A DNA stretch of 64,000 nt. Origin: Saksenaea vasiformis B4078. Its lineage: Eukaryota > Mucoromycota > Mucoromycetes > Mucorales > Saksenaeaceae. The translations under genes were made by a program, and so were the position numbers. Under the pieces are notes generated by a model that had not been told where the DNA came from, searched no databases, and worked only from the letters and a program-made list of their open reading frames with translations. The stretch is from contig JNDT01002323.1 of assembly GCA_000697055.1 (NCBI GenBank), positions 98,584-162,583 of the forward strand. Direction: 5' to 3'. Positions 22,358 to 32,953 of this stretch are shown piece by piece (position 1 is the stretch's first letter; each line of letters starts with the position of its first letter).

Positions 22358-23010
22358 ATTTCTTTGCTAACGGACATTTTACCCTTTGATATCATCTTTT
22401 ATGGTGCGTGAATTCAAAGATACTCTGTGATTTTATATACATGAACAACAGTTTCTTGGATAGGAAGTGCATGAAAGTTTCACTTTCGTTTTTTTTTTTA
22501 TTATGGTGATGATTTTTCAGTTTGGAACACGTTAAAGAGGAATGAATGGACCTTAAAAAGCCGGGGTGTGCACCAGAAAGGCAATGATGGATCAGGACAT
22601 GTATCGTTTCACAGCTTTTTCGCAGACCCAAGGCAGCTGGAATCTCGGGTACGCAAGTCTGTACGTTCAAACAGATATAACCTTTTATATGCTCCACATT
22701 TTTATTTGAACGTAAACGTTCTTCCTATTGCTAAGAGAAATGGATGACTCTGGTTTCCTTGTGAAAAAGCAACTTCTAGTGACAACAACCTTGCGGTTGA
22801 TTTCAGGCTTATGAATTTGTGTAGAAATCTTTACTGTAGAGCGCGATCGGCTTGGGTACGATGAGACTTTTGTCACAACCATCCAACTTGACAGTAGAGG
22901 ATACGATTACTGACTAGGAAGGCTAAAAAAATTAGCATAATTTAATACGACTCGGCGAATTATGGATGATTTCAGACTTCAGCATTTTAATATTTTTCTT
23001 GTATACTGCT
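22358..23010. other. Intergenic, nothing recognised
   Basis: AT-rich, with a poly-T tract near 22490-22500. The 101- and 65-codon minus-strand frames show no motif. The right end runs into composite repeat copy B. Confidence 0.4.
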
Positions 23011-24077
23011 TATGAACAGATTTTTACGCTGGCCATGTCGCAATTGCTCTCTGAATTCGCAACTTAGCCGCTCCCATGTCATCCTTTGCCTACAGGCCCA
23101 TCGCCGCCTCAACGTTCCCGTGGTAATACTCGACCCGATCTCATTTGCCCTGATCCACATCTACCACTGAATTCCTCCACTGGCCCATGTGCCCTCCTCC
23201 CTCCACTATGGCCATCCTCCTCTCTTCCTTTCTCCCTGTCACTTGATCCCGCTCCCTCCATCACTTTTCTTTCTTTCTTTTTCTTTGCCGTACATTTTCC
23301 TTCCTTCTCTTTCCCAAGTCTTCCTCCCCCGAACAGATCCTTCTAACTTCCCTTCCCCGCCATCTTTCTATAGATCTTACCCCATCCGTCCATGTCTGTT
23401 TTCTTTTTCCCTTTGCGTTAAAGGTTTTTTTTCCATTCCTTTCCTCCCAGACTAGGATAAAGTGGACATGCTTAGTTAGGGACGCGCTCACAGCCAATAT
23501 CATAAATTAATTTTCGAACAGATTTTTACGTTAACCTATACAAATTTTGCGTCCATGAGGGACCACTTTTACTGAGAAAAGAATCAATTATGTGTTCGTT
23601 CATAGATAAGTTGGCAATAAATACTTACACTACCTAAACCAGCGTGGCCTTTCGATGGACGCGAAATTCATATAGACAGCATAAAAATTTGTGTATGGTT
23701 AGTAAATGGAACAATACTTGGAGGTTATTTTACTTACCGCCGAACGGTAATCCATGAATTCATGGGGGCCGCGCCCCGCACCGTGTGGGGTGGAAGAAAA
23801 GGAGGAAATTGGCCCAGAGCCAATTGTAATGCACTGCAGAGGACTTAATACAACATCCAGCGATCTATTGTGCAAGATGAGTGATGCTGAGCGCGACAAT
23901 ATTTACTTCACATACTTAAGTGATGAGTCATAAACATCATCACAGCCAAGATGGTTCGGGACAGAGGTCATACAGACTAAACAATACATCAAAAGACACA
24001 TGCGATCCTGGATGCGTATCCCATTAAAAGCAATACCGGGGACATAAGATGAACAAAGCCGAAGAAAAAAAAGATTT
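23000..24077 (+). repeat. Composite repeat copy B: dispersed repeat with a nested LINE fragment
   Basis: Homologous to 2957-4235 in the same orientation: left flank (ATACTGCTTATGAA), LINE fragment (23029-23515), then GCGTCCATGAGG..., GGACGCGAAATTCAT, GGTTAGTAAATGGA.CAATACTT, CTTACCGCCGAACGGTAAT and the right end GCCGAAGAAAAAAAAG near 24058-24073. Divergence between copies is substantial, so the duplication or insertion is old. Confidence 0.65.
23029..23515 (+). mobile_element. 5'-truncated LINE fragment, copy B
   Basis: Encodes the same protein end as copy A (WPCRNCSLNSQLSRSHVILC, then HRRLNVPVVILDPISFAL), followed by a stop and a pyrimidine-rich 3' UTR and the shared tail GTGGACATG...CTCAC.GCC. 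It is bounded by a perfect 15-bp direct repeat, GAACAGATTTTTACG, at 23014-23028 and 23516-23530, which looks like a target-site duplication. The 5' truncation is at almost the same codon as in copy A. The upstream protein domains are missing. Confidence 0.55.
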
Positions 24078-25054
24078 CATGCCGATTGGTGCGTTGGGGA
24101 ACCTATTACAATGGATCAGCGCAATACACCTTTGATTTAGAAGTAAATGGATACCAGGGCAGCTAGTACTATGGAGGATTGTCTCTCGGGACGTTCAAAA
24201 ATTGAATGAATGCTGCGCATTCGCGCATTACCCGTCGTCTCTTTCAAAAGACCGTTTCTAAATAAAACGAGTGCATCATCTTTAGAAACATTTGTACTAT
24301 CGTATGGCAGTGATCGCTTCAATCAACTGTATTTCTTAGAACTCTAGCGGTTAATCGGATACTGCATGTTTATTCATCATCTTTTGAATCAAAAAGCGAT
24401 TTCATATTTACAAAATTTCAGGACATCCGCCTAAGGTTTCTCAGATAACTGTTTTCTTAAGGGCCATACCAAACTTCCCGGCTGGATTCAACAATGAATG
24501 TCATAGATAGAGTAAGCTTTAAGATAATTTCCGGGAATGTGCGGTTGTGCAAAGTACGGTCCCAAAGCGGCGCGGCCCGAGTTTGATATAGCTTCCAAGA
24601 AGTCCGTGTTGTCGTGTCTGTAAATCTTCGTCATATACAACGGTTCCTAAATGGTAATACAAGCATCACTCCGCTGAGTTAGGTAATTTTAGTAATACCG
24701 GTTCTTGGTTCTTTTTCACAAGAATAAGCGCGTATAACGAGACTTATGGACACGCTGATCTCACGCTTAGTTATAATTCAAGTGTGACAATTGACATCCA
24801 TACTTTAGAATGTGCAATCGGCCCATGAACACCAAGAAAGACGCAAGAATCGGCGCATGGTGTAGAAATATAACTCCGCATAGGCCATTGTGTAGCATCC
24901 TGCACTGACAGTAAATGCTCAAGTTGTGCTCCACCCAAAGCCTTTGTGGTTAAACGCATAACTGACAGCGAATAGACGTCATTTTAAAAAAGAAGGCCAC
25001 ATACTTACTGTTAGATCTATACTTTCAACTTTCTTTTCTACTCGTCTCACCGTC
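24078..25054. other. Gene-poor stretch with a dispersed-repeat piece
   Basis: No gene is recognised; the small frames at 24137-24322 and 24771-24959 show no motif. About 24640-24735 is similar to 48776-48880 (see that repeat). Confidence 0.4.
24640..24735. repeat. Dispersed repeat piece, pair with 48776-48880
   Basis: Shares CACTCCGCTGA..TTAG, ACTTTTAGTAAAT-like and GTTCTTTTTCACAAGAA blocks, in the same order and orientation, with 48776-48880. Probably two relics of one repeat family. No coding content. Confidence 0.5.
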
Positions 25055-27391
25055 ATGGATTACTTTCGACGTACTGGTCCCAATGACTGGGGCCCTGAAG
25101 CAGTATATCAACACTATCAACAGAAATACCAAGACAAAGACCTTCCTCAGCTTCGCTTTAATATCAAAAAGGACCTTGAACATCTAAGTGAGGAAAATAC
25201 GCAAGTGGGGGTCTCAGCTGCGAAATGGCTATTAAAATGGAATCGAATTAAAGTAGGTTCTTTAACGACGACCAATTTTCGATGATCGAATATATCGTTG
25301 CATGATAGGAACATCTACATCCAGTGGCAAGAAAAGAACAGGAGCCTGAGCTACAGAGCAGCAGTACTAGTTCTGCGATTATTACACCTAATGCCCCTTC
25401 CGTATCAAACGTCTTTTTCAAGTGAGTCTGACCAATATATGTTGCCGTATCTGTGTAAAATGGATCTATGCTCATCGATAACAATTGTAGCAAGGGAGAC
25501 ATTAGCCAAGTCAACAATGTGCGTATGATACAGCATAACGAGGACATTCTTCCTGATTTGGTGATATAGTTCCATACCCCATCTTCTCCGTGCGTGGAAA
25601 GCGCAAAAATCAAGAAGCGCGCCATGGGACAAGGTATTTGCATGCTAGAGATTCTATTATTCTACGTTTCTAAAATCCAGCAGCTCAAGACGCTGAGGGA
25701 AGAAAGGTGCCACGACAGCTGTGAGCTCTCCATTTATTCCATTCACGCTGCATAAAACTGAAGCCAAATAGGTCGAAATCACTAGATGCTGAAATTGAAC
25801 AGCTTTTCAACCCCTCAAATAACGACGAGGTCTGTGTTATATATTTGACATGGGTAGAAATCTTATTGAATGCTGTCTGTCGACCGTTTTTCTGGAACCT
25901 TTTACTCTAGAGGTCTGAAAATGACCAAGACGAGCCTGTGTTTGCACCTCTGCCTCATCCGTTGGCAGACATCGGTGACGTTGATCTTGGTCCAGCGCCA
26001 CGGGCAGAATACGCATATAATATTGATGATATAGACATGACGAGGCTTTTTTACAAGTACAAAGAAGTTGCAAGACAAACATTGGAAAAAGAGAAGATGT
26101 TTCAAGAAACTCACTTGCACGAGCTACTGTAAGACCTTAATATATATATATATATATATATATTGCTCTCTCGAAGTATGTTGTCTTACTGTTGATTGTT
26201 CCTAGTGGCCTAACACATGTGTTACTGTTGAAACGTGGGGAGTACTCACCACCGCAGCTGACGGTCTTTCAGCCTGAGTACCTCGAACAAATGTGGATTG
26301 ATGCTTTCACACGGTTTGTCCCTCAAACGGCACCTCGCTTTGACCCTGAGCTATTCACAAAGCTATGCTTGCAACTTAACGTAATCGTCTAAATGCTGAG
26401 ATACCAATTACCGACTCTGATAATTCGAAATGTAGGATATGAATAAGTGGAAGAGAAGGGAGTGGTTTACATTTATCGATGGAATTGTGGATATGGAGCG
26501 CGAAGCTCGAGAAGGAGGGCTTATCAAGGAAGCCAAGATCCTCAGATCACTACGGAATCTGTAAGAGCCTTTCAGGTCGTTTGAACACATATTTGTGCTG
26601 ATTACCATCCCATTTCTTGTATGCAAAAGACTTGAAACTTTTCCAGCCACAGTCTTCGTCGAGGAAACCTCTGAAATGGATCTCTGCACCGGATACCTTA
26701 ACCCAGTTCTTTCTCCACTATTTACCTCGGCAGGACGACGGCTCCGTTGGTAAGAGCAATAAATGAAAGACCCGAGATCCTGTTTAACGTGTATCCCAGG
26801 CCGAACACTAAGTTGGACGGAGACAGTGGCAAAAACCATATCACCTCATACCGCCCCGACGCGATCTTATCAGACGTCACAGGAGTACATATCTCTCAGT
26901 CTCGGATGTTTGGCGAGGTAAAACCAGCTAGTAAGGCAAATGAGACGTATCTGCTCTCAAAGGACCTTTTGCGTTTGGGTGTATTCGGTAAAGATGCCAT
27001 CGATAACGAGCGTCTGGTCGGAATCATCCTTTTCCAGGCCATTGGTAAGCGCAAGCTACATGCACTCATTGTGATACAAGTAAATTGACTGATTATTTTG
27101 AAAGGAAACACGGTGACGTTTTATGGCACGACGCTTTTTGGCGACGGCCTCTACGCTATGGTCGACCTTGAGAAGATAAAAATTCCAAAAAGTACCAACG
27201 AAGCCGCGTCTTTCGGTGCCATTGTCCAACCGTTTATGAATATCTTGCATGCTGTCGAAAATTGTATCACATCTTCGTTTCCTGACGAGCTTGCTGAGAT
27301 GACACGGCCAACTCTAAAGACTCCCGAATTCAGGAACATAGTGCACAAGACCCGTGATCGTAAACGCGCAGTCTTCATTAACTTTAGTTAG
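25055..27391 (+). CDS. Mucorales-type family protein with a PD-(D/E)XK-like RPDA...GEVK motif
   Basis: A multi-exon gene (ATG at 25055, TAG at 27389-27391). Exon 1 (MDYFRRTGPNDWGPEAVY) carries a short acidic/helical region. After several small and less certain exons (25320-25860) the reading is clear: DIDMTRLFYKYKEVARQTLE, VLLLKRGEYSPPQLTVFQPE, KWKRREWFTFIDGIVDMERE, TFPATVFVEETSEMDL, then RPDAILSDVTGV..FGEVKPA (26852-26926), DAIDNERLVGIILFQ and VTFYGTTLFGDGLYAMVDLE. RPDA...GEVK has the spacing of a PD-(D/E)XK nuclease core; that is an inference. I associate this protein type with expanded families in Mucorales. The 24-bp TA microsatellite at 26139-26162 lies in an intron. Confidence 0.55.
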
Positions 27392-27970
27392 TTACAACCC
27401 CCGCCCCCCTGCACAGACATAAGTAAAACAAAGAATAAACTACACTGAAGACGTGCGTTTCACAAAATCACTGGGTTTCTATCCAATTCATCATTATTAA
27501 CAAATATGCTCGAATGAGGCGTGAATATGGAACAACTGGGAAGTCTTGTTGTATCGCGTGTAGTGTATGAGTGAAATAAAATTGGCAACTGAAGAATACA
27601 ATGAAACCGAAGCGTACTGAGACTTATTTTGGAATCAGAACAAGAGATTAAGACTACACCAAGTGGTGATATTTATATAACGCGATGTTGCATAAAACCA
27701 TTTGATGTAGCTGGATACTACAAATCTTTCTGCTTCCTTTTCATATGCACGGTTTGTTATAAGACCTACTCGCAAAATAATTTCCGAGACTAGCAAGTAT
27801 ATAATGTCTTCTTGCTTGTACGTACCATACCGTCAGGGTCAGGATTCAGCTCCTGCAAATTTCTACCTTGTTCTGCCTGTAATATATAAAAAAAAAAGCT
27901 TAAAAGTTGATAGAGCACCATAGATAGAGCAGAAGATGGAGGACAGCACAATTAATGAACTTTCATGCAT
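27392..27970. other. Intergenic, nothing recognised
   Basis: 3' side of the preceding gene and AT-rich sequence; a short poly-A run at about 27889-27896. No ORF worth listing. Confidence 0.4.
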
Positions 27971-27972
27971 AT

Positions 27973-28606
27973 GTTCCATAGCTAGGAAAAGCTGCCTAAC
28001 GTGACAGACCTACCCAACGCGCAGTATGGGAAGAACCTTTTCCGAATCTCTAAACGAGAGCAGTGGCTGGCTTAACCATTGTGACAAACACTAACTGGCC
28101 CGAATGTCCAACTGCCAAAAGGCAATTAAGGAAGCTGCCTATCGTGACAGATTGGGACTCACGCAGATATCCCATACCCTCCACCGACCAGGTTATTAGC
28201 CACGGTCGAGTCAACTTGATCGTAAAGAGTAGTATATGGAATATAATGCACAAAAGATTCGTATTTGCCTATTTCCAACCACCATAACAGATACCTTCAT
28301 TCAACCAAGCATAAGCGGCTCTGTGTCAGCTGTACGTTCCATAGCTAGGAAAAGCTGCCTAACGTGACAGACCTACCCAACGCGCAGTATGGGAAGAACC
28401 TTTTCCGAATCTCCAAACGAGAGCAGTGGCTGCTTAACCATTGTGACAAACACTAACTGGCCCGAATGTCCAACTGCCAAAAGGCAGTTAAGGAAGCTGC
28501 CTATCGTGACAGACTGGGACTCACGCAGATATCCCATACCCTCCACCGACCAGGTTATTAGCCACGGTCGAGTCAACTTGATCGTAAAGAGTAGCATATA
28601 GAACAA
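27973..28606. repeat. Two near-identical direct repeats of about 270 bp, period 363 bp
   Basis: 27973-28243 and 28336-28606 match over about 270 bp, beginning GTTCCATAGCTAGGAAAAGC and ending near CGTAAAGAGTAG. Differences are few (for example one G gained or lost near 28066). Within each unit there are weaker internal repeats (AAGCTGCCTA.CGTGACAG twice). The high identity implies a recent duplication or conversion. Frames such as 28050-28253 and 28373-28606 are mirrored copies of each other and probably non-coding. Confidence 0.8.
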
Positions 28607-29300
28607 TGCAGAGCCAAGAAGAACCGTCGTCAGGAATTCGCATCAGCACGGCACAGATATTTCGATCAGATGCGTGTACTTGCTAAGCATTGTTTAGACC
28701 CACTATCAAATCAATGGAATCAGACAGAAATTGAAAAAGCTGCTGATCCTTACATTGAACCAAAAAACCACTTCAATTGCTCGGGCCTTCTGGGATGATT
28801 TCACGCAGGTTTTGGAACTCCGAGAGCCTGATTCGTCATGACCGGCTTGAGTTCCAATTCAAACCCACGGGCATTGTACCAACCACCCGTTTTTATACGG
28901 ATTGCGCACTTATTTGCCACAGATCTAATTTGCTGCTGTGGCGGAAAGCTCGTAAAGAACGGACGGTCGGATACGCCAGTCGCCAGGAAAGTTGTAGATA
29001 TCGACAACAGGTTTATGTCATGACACTGCGATATTAGTGCAAGATGAGCAAGCATACTTATTTGAGAAATGACACAGAAATAAAGAAGCAGCTCCCTCAA
29101 GCTTGGTTAAGGAATATCCGCCATACCACCATCTGTGGTAAAATGTGCCGGTGTTTCAATATATTTTGTTCGCGAGCAGCAAAGGCAGCGGAATGTTGCA
29201 GTACCGGCATTGGAAGGCGCAACGATCCACTGGATTATGCTAGATTCTTACGAAGCGCAAACGCTTAACCAAGGACTTTGTTGAAGGAAAGGCTATCCAT
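28607..29300 (+). pseudogene. Decayed transposon-like gene with a zinc-binding-type block
   Basis: The plus strand from 28838 reads ...VFIRIAHLFATDLICC CGGKLVKNGRSDTPVARKVVDIDN in one frame. This resembles the CPxCG..L...G....AR.V.D.D. block found next to transposase-like domains in fungi. Before it, 28617-28790 has hydrophilic open pieces (HCLDPLSNQWNQTEIEKAAD) and after it LVKEYPP.HH-type pieces, all in different frames with stops. I infer an old element beside the tandem repeats; the family call is tentative. Confidence 0.3.
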
Positions 29301-29565
29301 CATAGTCACAAGGTAAATGCCATGATTTTCGCTATTTTTATTGTGCTTACCGAAAAAATTGGAGGGCTGCAGCCATATGATGATTGTAGACGGCATACAA
29401 TATCTGGGATCACCGAGACCCTTAGCATACCCGAGAAGGAACAAAGTATACATTTCTTGCTATATTCACTGATGAACAGATTCAATCATTCGAGTATGGT
29501 GCATTTCCTTTGTAATCGCCGCAAACCTTAAATTGTTTCAATTTTCCCCATTTGGTAATCTAGAC

Positions 29566-31260
29566 TCAGTCATGGATACCAACGCGTCTATGGCTTTTGT
29601 ATTTTCGGCTTGAAAATTTTTCAACTTCTTTTTCTGCCTCAAATGCATCCATCTTCAGTGCATACGCTTCTATGTATCGCCATGATCTTTTCGAAAATCG
29701 TCTTATTAGCGTTGGTGTCGCATTTGATGATGATATAGTATCAAGAAACTTGGGCAGGTTTTCTTTCAACGACTGAAAACTGTAATCGCATTTTACTCGT
29801 GCCTCTCGCTTTGCTGCTCCCCAGTACCTTTCAATCCAGTTACACTCACAATGAAACTTTGGGTAAAGCTCAAAAATGTGTCCTGCTTTCTCGACTACTT
29901 CATGTAATGCTGTTCGCTGTGCTCGAAAGTCAGGTTGGGCCCCCAGAAGATGTTTTGCACAGCATTTGCTGTCACCTACTTCTTCTCCTTTACAATCCGT
30001 TCGCCAGACGTTTCCTGGCCTATAAGGATCTTTTTGAAGCCAAAGACCCCGCTCTCGTAGAATGCCCTCAATAACTTTAAAGTAGCGGACCTGTCTAATT
30101 TCTGACGTTACGATTGTCACCCCTCTTTTGCGCTTTTTGATATTTTCTTCTTCGTATCGGTACATGTTTTGTGGGATAGTATATGTACCATTTTCGCCAT
30201 TATATAGGAAATATCCACCACGGAACTGGCACTTATCGTCGGGTTCGCAGCGCTTTTTAGACTTCGTCATTCTTTGAACAAGTAGGGCATCGTTTGCATA
30301 AGCATTATGATTGCTACTTTGATCAAAGATGAAGATCGCTTGGCAGTCCGGGTGAAGTTTCTCAAATATAGGAATGACGTCCTCTTTCAACTGCTTTGTC
30401 AAATCTTCACTTGTTCAGTACCCCTCTCTTCCAATTCCTGCATAAAAGAATGCCCGAGGAATCTTCGATTCGGATCTCATAGTTCCATGACAAGGGCATT
30501 GGAACTCGCTGACCATTATCGACAGTCCAGGGTTCTTGTTTCTGAGGATTTTTTCCCCTTCACCAATCCATAGCATCTGCTTTCCATCATTGGCATAGAA
30601 TGTTGATTCGTCATGTGTAACCAAGATAAGCTTTTTCTCTCCAGACTGCAGCAATGGCTCCACAACAACTTCTTCTTCTTCTCCCTCGTACGTCTCCATT
30701 CTCTTTTTGCACTCCACCATACGATTTGCCCATTCCTGGCGGTATGCTATAACGTCATCTCTTTCGTGTCCATCGTAATAGATATCTTTGCTGTTTCTTT
30801 GGTATTTGTATCCCCACTGCAACATGTATCTCCACAGCGTGGTGAGGCTGATCTCTCCAGGTATGCCTATGACTTTAGGAACTGCTGTTTCATTAACATA
30901 CTTTAGAATGTCAATCAAGTTCCTGTGCTCAGCTTTTTGTTGGCGGATCCATACACGGACCAACTCTTCGATGTCTTCATGCGAAAGAATTGATGCACGT
31001 TTTGCATGTGCACCTTGACGATGAACTGATACATAGCCAAAGTCAAGATACTCCCTAGACCACTGCCTGATGGCCTTCTCTCTGTATTCTTTGGAAGGCG
31101 TTATCCAGATATCCTCTGCAGCCTTTGTTGACGCTGACACAGGTCTTTCACCTTGAAGCTTATAATGGAGGAATCTGTACACTGCTTGCAATTTGCACAT
31201 CTGGAAAGGTGTGGATTGGTTGAAAACGTTTTCTTTGTTGATCTGAGGTCTCAACGTATC
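29566..31260 (-). pseudogene. DDE transposase (IS630/Tc1-mariner-like), one in-frame TGA
   Basis: Catalyses cut-and-paste transposition (family knowledge). The minus strand is open from about 31330 to 29566 except for a single TGA at 30415-30417, which lies in the same frame on both sides; residues before it end REGY and those after start TSEDL, the place where homologues have a tryptophan (GYWT). The N-terminal half has helix-turn-helix-like DNA binding (RQWSREYLDFGYVSVHRQG) and the catalytic core has HDESTF (30601-30615), FIFDQSSNH (30312-30330) and NWIERYWG (29818-29842), the D, D and E positions. No ATG is visible near the 5' end: 31254 is a TTG codon, and an upstream exon ending near 31335 is possible. 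Confidence 0.75.
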
Positions 31261-31647
31261 TTTCAGCTTGTTATATGGTGCGCCAAATCTACTCTCCGCA
31301 ATTTTTGGCGCGAAAACTTTAGGATCCTACTGGTAAGTGAAAAATGAATATGCGACAATTCTAGTGAGTTGTTATGATAAAGGGATGTATTATGGATAGA
31401 TTTTACTCAGTAGAATCGTTTCTAACGAAATAAAAAAAAATTTTTAGCAGTTTGAAGTTTACTAATATGGTCTTGGGGGGCCCTCTGGGAGGTACCTCGC
31501 TTTTCCATAGAAACCTTTTCCTCTCTTCATCAATAAACTCGGGCACTTCAACGTCGGGATTTTAAAATTTGCCATCCACAGACATGGTCACGGAGCCAAA
31601 TTCTGAGGGTCCCTGCTAAAATGGGGCTTGACCAGTGCACTTTAAAC

Positions 31648-31773
31648 CCTGATAACTTTTTTTTCACTCACATTAGAGATATTCTACACTTCGATTATTA
31701 TTATAAACAGCGCTGGAAATGATATTTGAAGCCTTGATTGTAAATCAAATGATTTTCTGAAAAGTTATCAGGT
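31648..31773. repeat. 13-bp perfect inverted repeats 125 bp apart, MITE-like
   Basis: CCTGATAACTTTT at 31648-31660 pairs with AAAAGTTATCAGG at 31760-31772. The interior is AT-rich and non-coding. It lies 390 bp beyond the 5' side of the DDE transposase, so it may be a terminal piece of that element or a small non-autonomous element. Confidence 0.5.
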
Positions 31774-32953
31774 GTCAAAGTTGGGTAAAATTTGCGGCGA
31801 TTACAAAAGAAATGCACCATACATTGTCTCGGATATCAGGTACTTGCCAAACGGTGAATACCATTCGGCCCACACAGTTACTCCTCCAAGACTTCTACGC
31901 GTCAGCTACTTCCACAACACACCAACAACGTATGAGCAGCTGTCGATACAGGCTCCCGCACGCATTACATACATATCCTGTCATCCTATTTGCAAGACCT
32001 AAACTGTATTTCACGAAGCATCTGTCACTGTATTACTGTGAAAAGACGGACTGTCCAGGAGGCTAATAGTGCGAGCGCTATCGACAGTGACAGCTGAGCT
32101 GACGTTCATTTTTTACCTAATAAAGTTCGATATAGTAATTTTCTAGTAGAATCAAGCTATAGAATGTATATACTCATTAAGGATCCCAGCAAAATCGATC
32201 CACAAGTTACGCAGTCGTATATCCATGCAATTGAACGGGTTAGCTCTTTTTTTCTCCTTTTTTTCAGTTTGATATCGATTCTTCCCTTCAGATCTGTCCA
32301 TCATGGCTGCCACAAACTGGCAACTGGTGCATGGCCCCTCGCTTTTCTTTTCTGCGCAGGAGATCACCAGCGTCTTTCATCACGTGCGATCCAAGGAAAG
32401 CTCACAAGCATAAAAATCTTTCTGCTTATAAAATGCGGCATTATGCAACATTTTTCGTATACTCAATTTACGCAAAAAGTTATTGTCCACGATCTTTAAG
32501 AAAGAAAGGAACTTCCATAGGAATTATAAGTCTCCCAAGTGCTGACGTGAATAGGCGGTTAGCTCTGAAAGGTTTATGAGCCTTTTTTGACCACAGCATC
32601 AAGAGATACAATAAGTGACGAAGAAGGGATAGTGCGTGAACGATTCTGAACCTGGTTTCCTTGAATGTCCATATGGAACCGGTGCATACAGTACATGACT
32701 GACGCTCATGAAAGCGATGCAGATAATGCAACTTATGGTCACATCAAGAATCGGCACCCGCTATTGCAAACATTAGAAGCAGGCAGCAACAAGGAAGACT
32801 ATTAGCCATGTTAAAGCCATCGACTATTTTCATTCCTTAGGGTGATGCAGCATCCGCCCAAGGTTATCGATTACAGTCCCACAAGGGAATCAGCGTAAGG
32901 TCAAAGGATGGGTGACTGTGCACTGATCTTTCTTCAAGTGAACTATTACAAAC
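31774..32953. other. Gene-poor stretch before the Ybp-like gene
   Basis: Three overlapping plus-strand frames (31772-32066, 32164-32579) have no recognised motif. A small frame from 32303 (MAATNWQLVHG...) of 37 codons ends at about 32413 and is not supported further. The sequence is probably repeat relics plus the promoter of the next gene. Confidence 0.35.
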
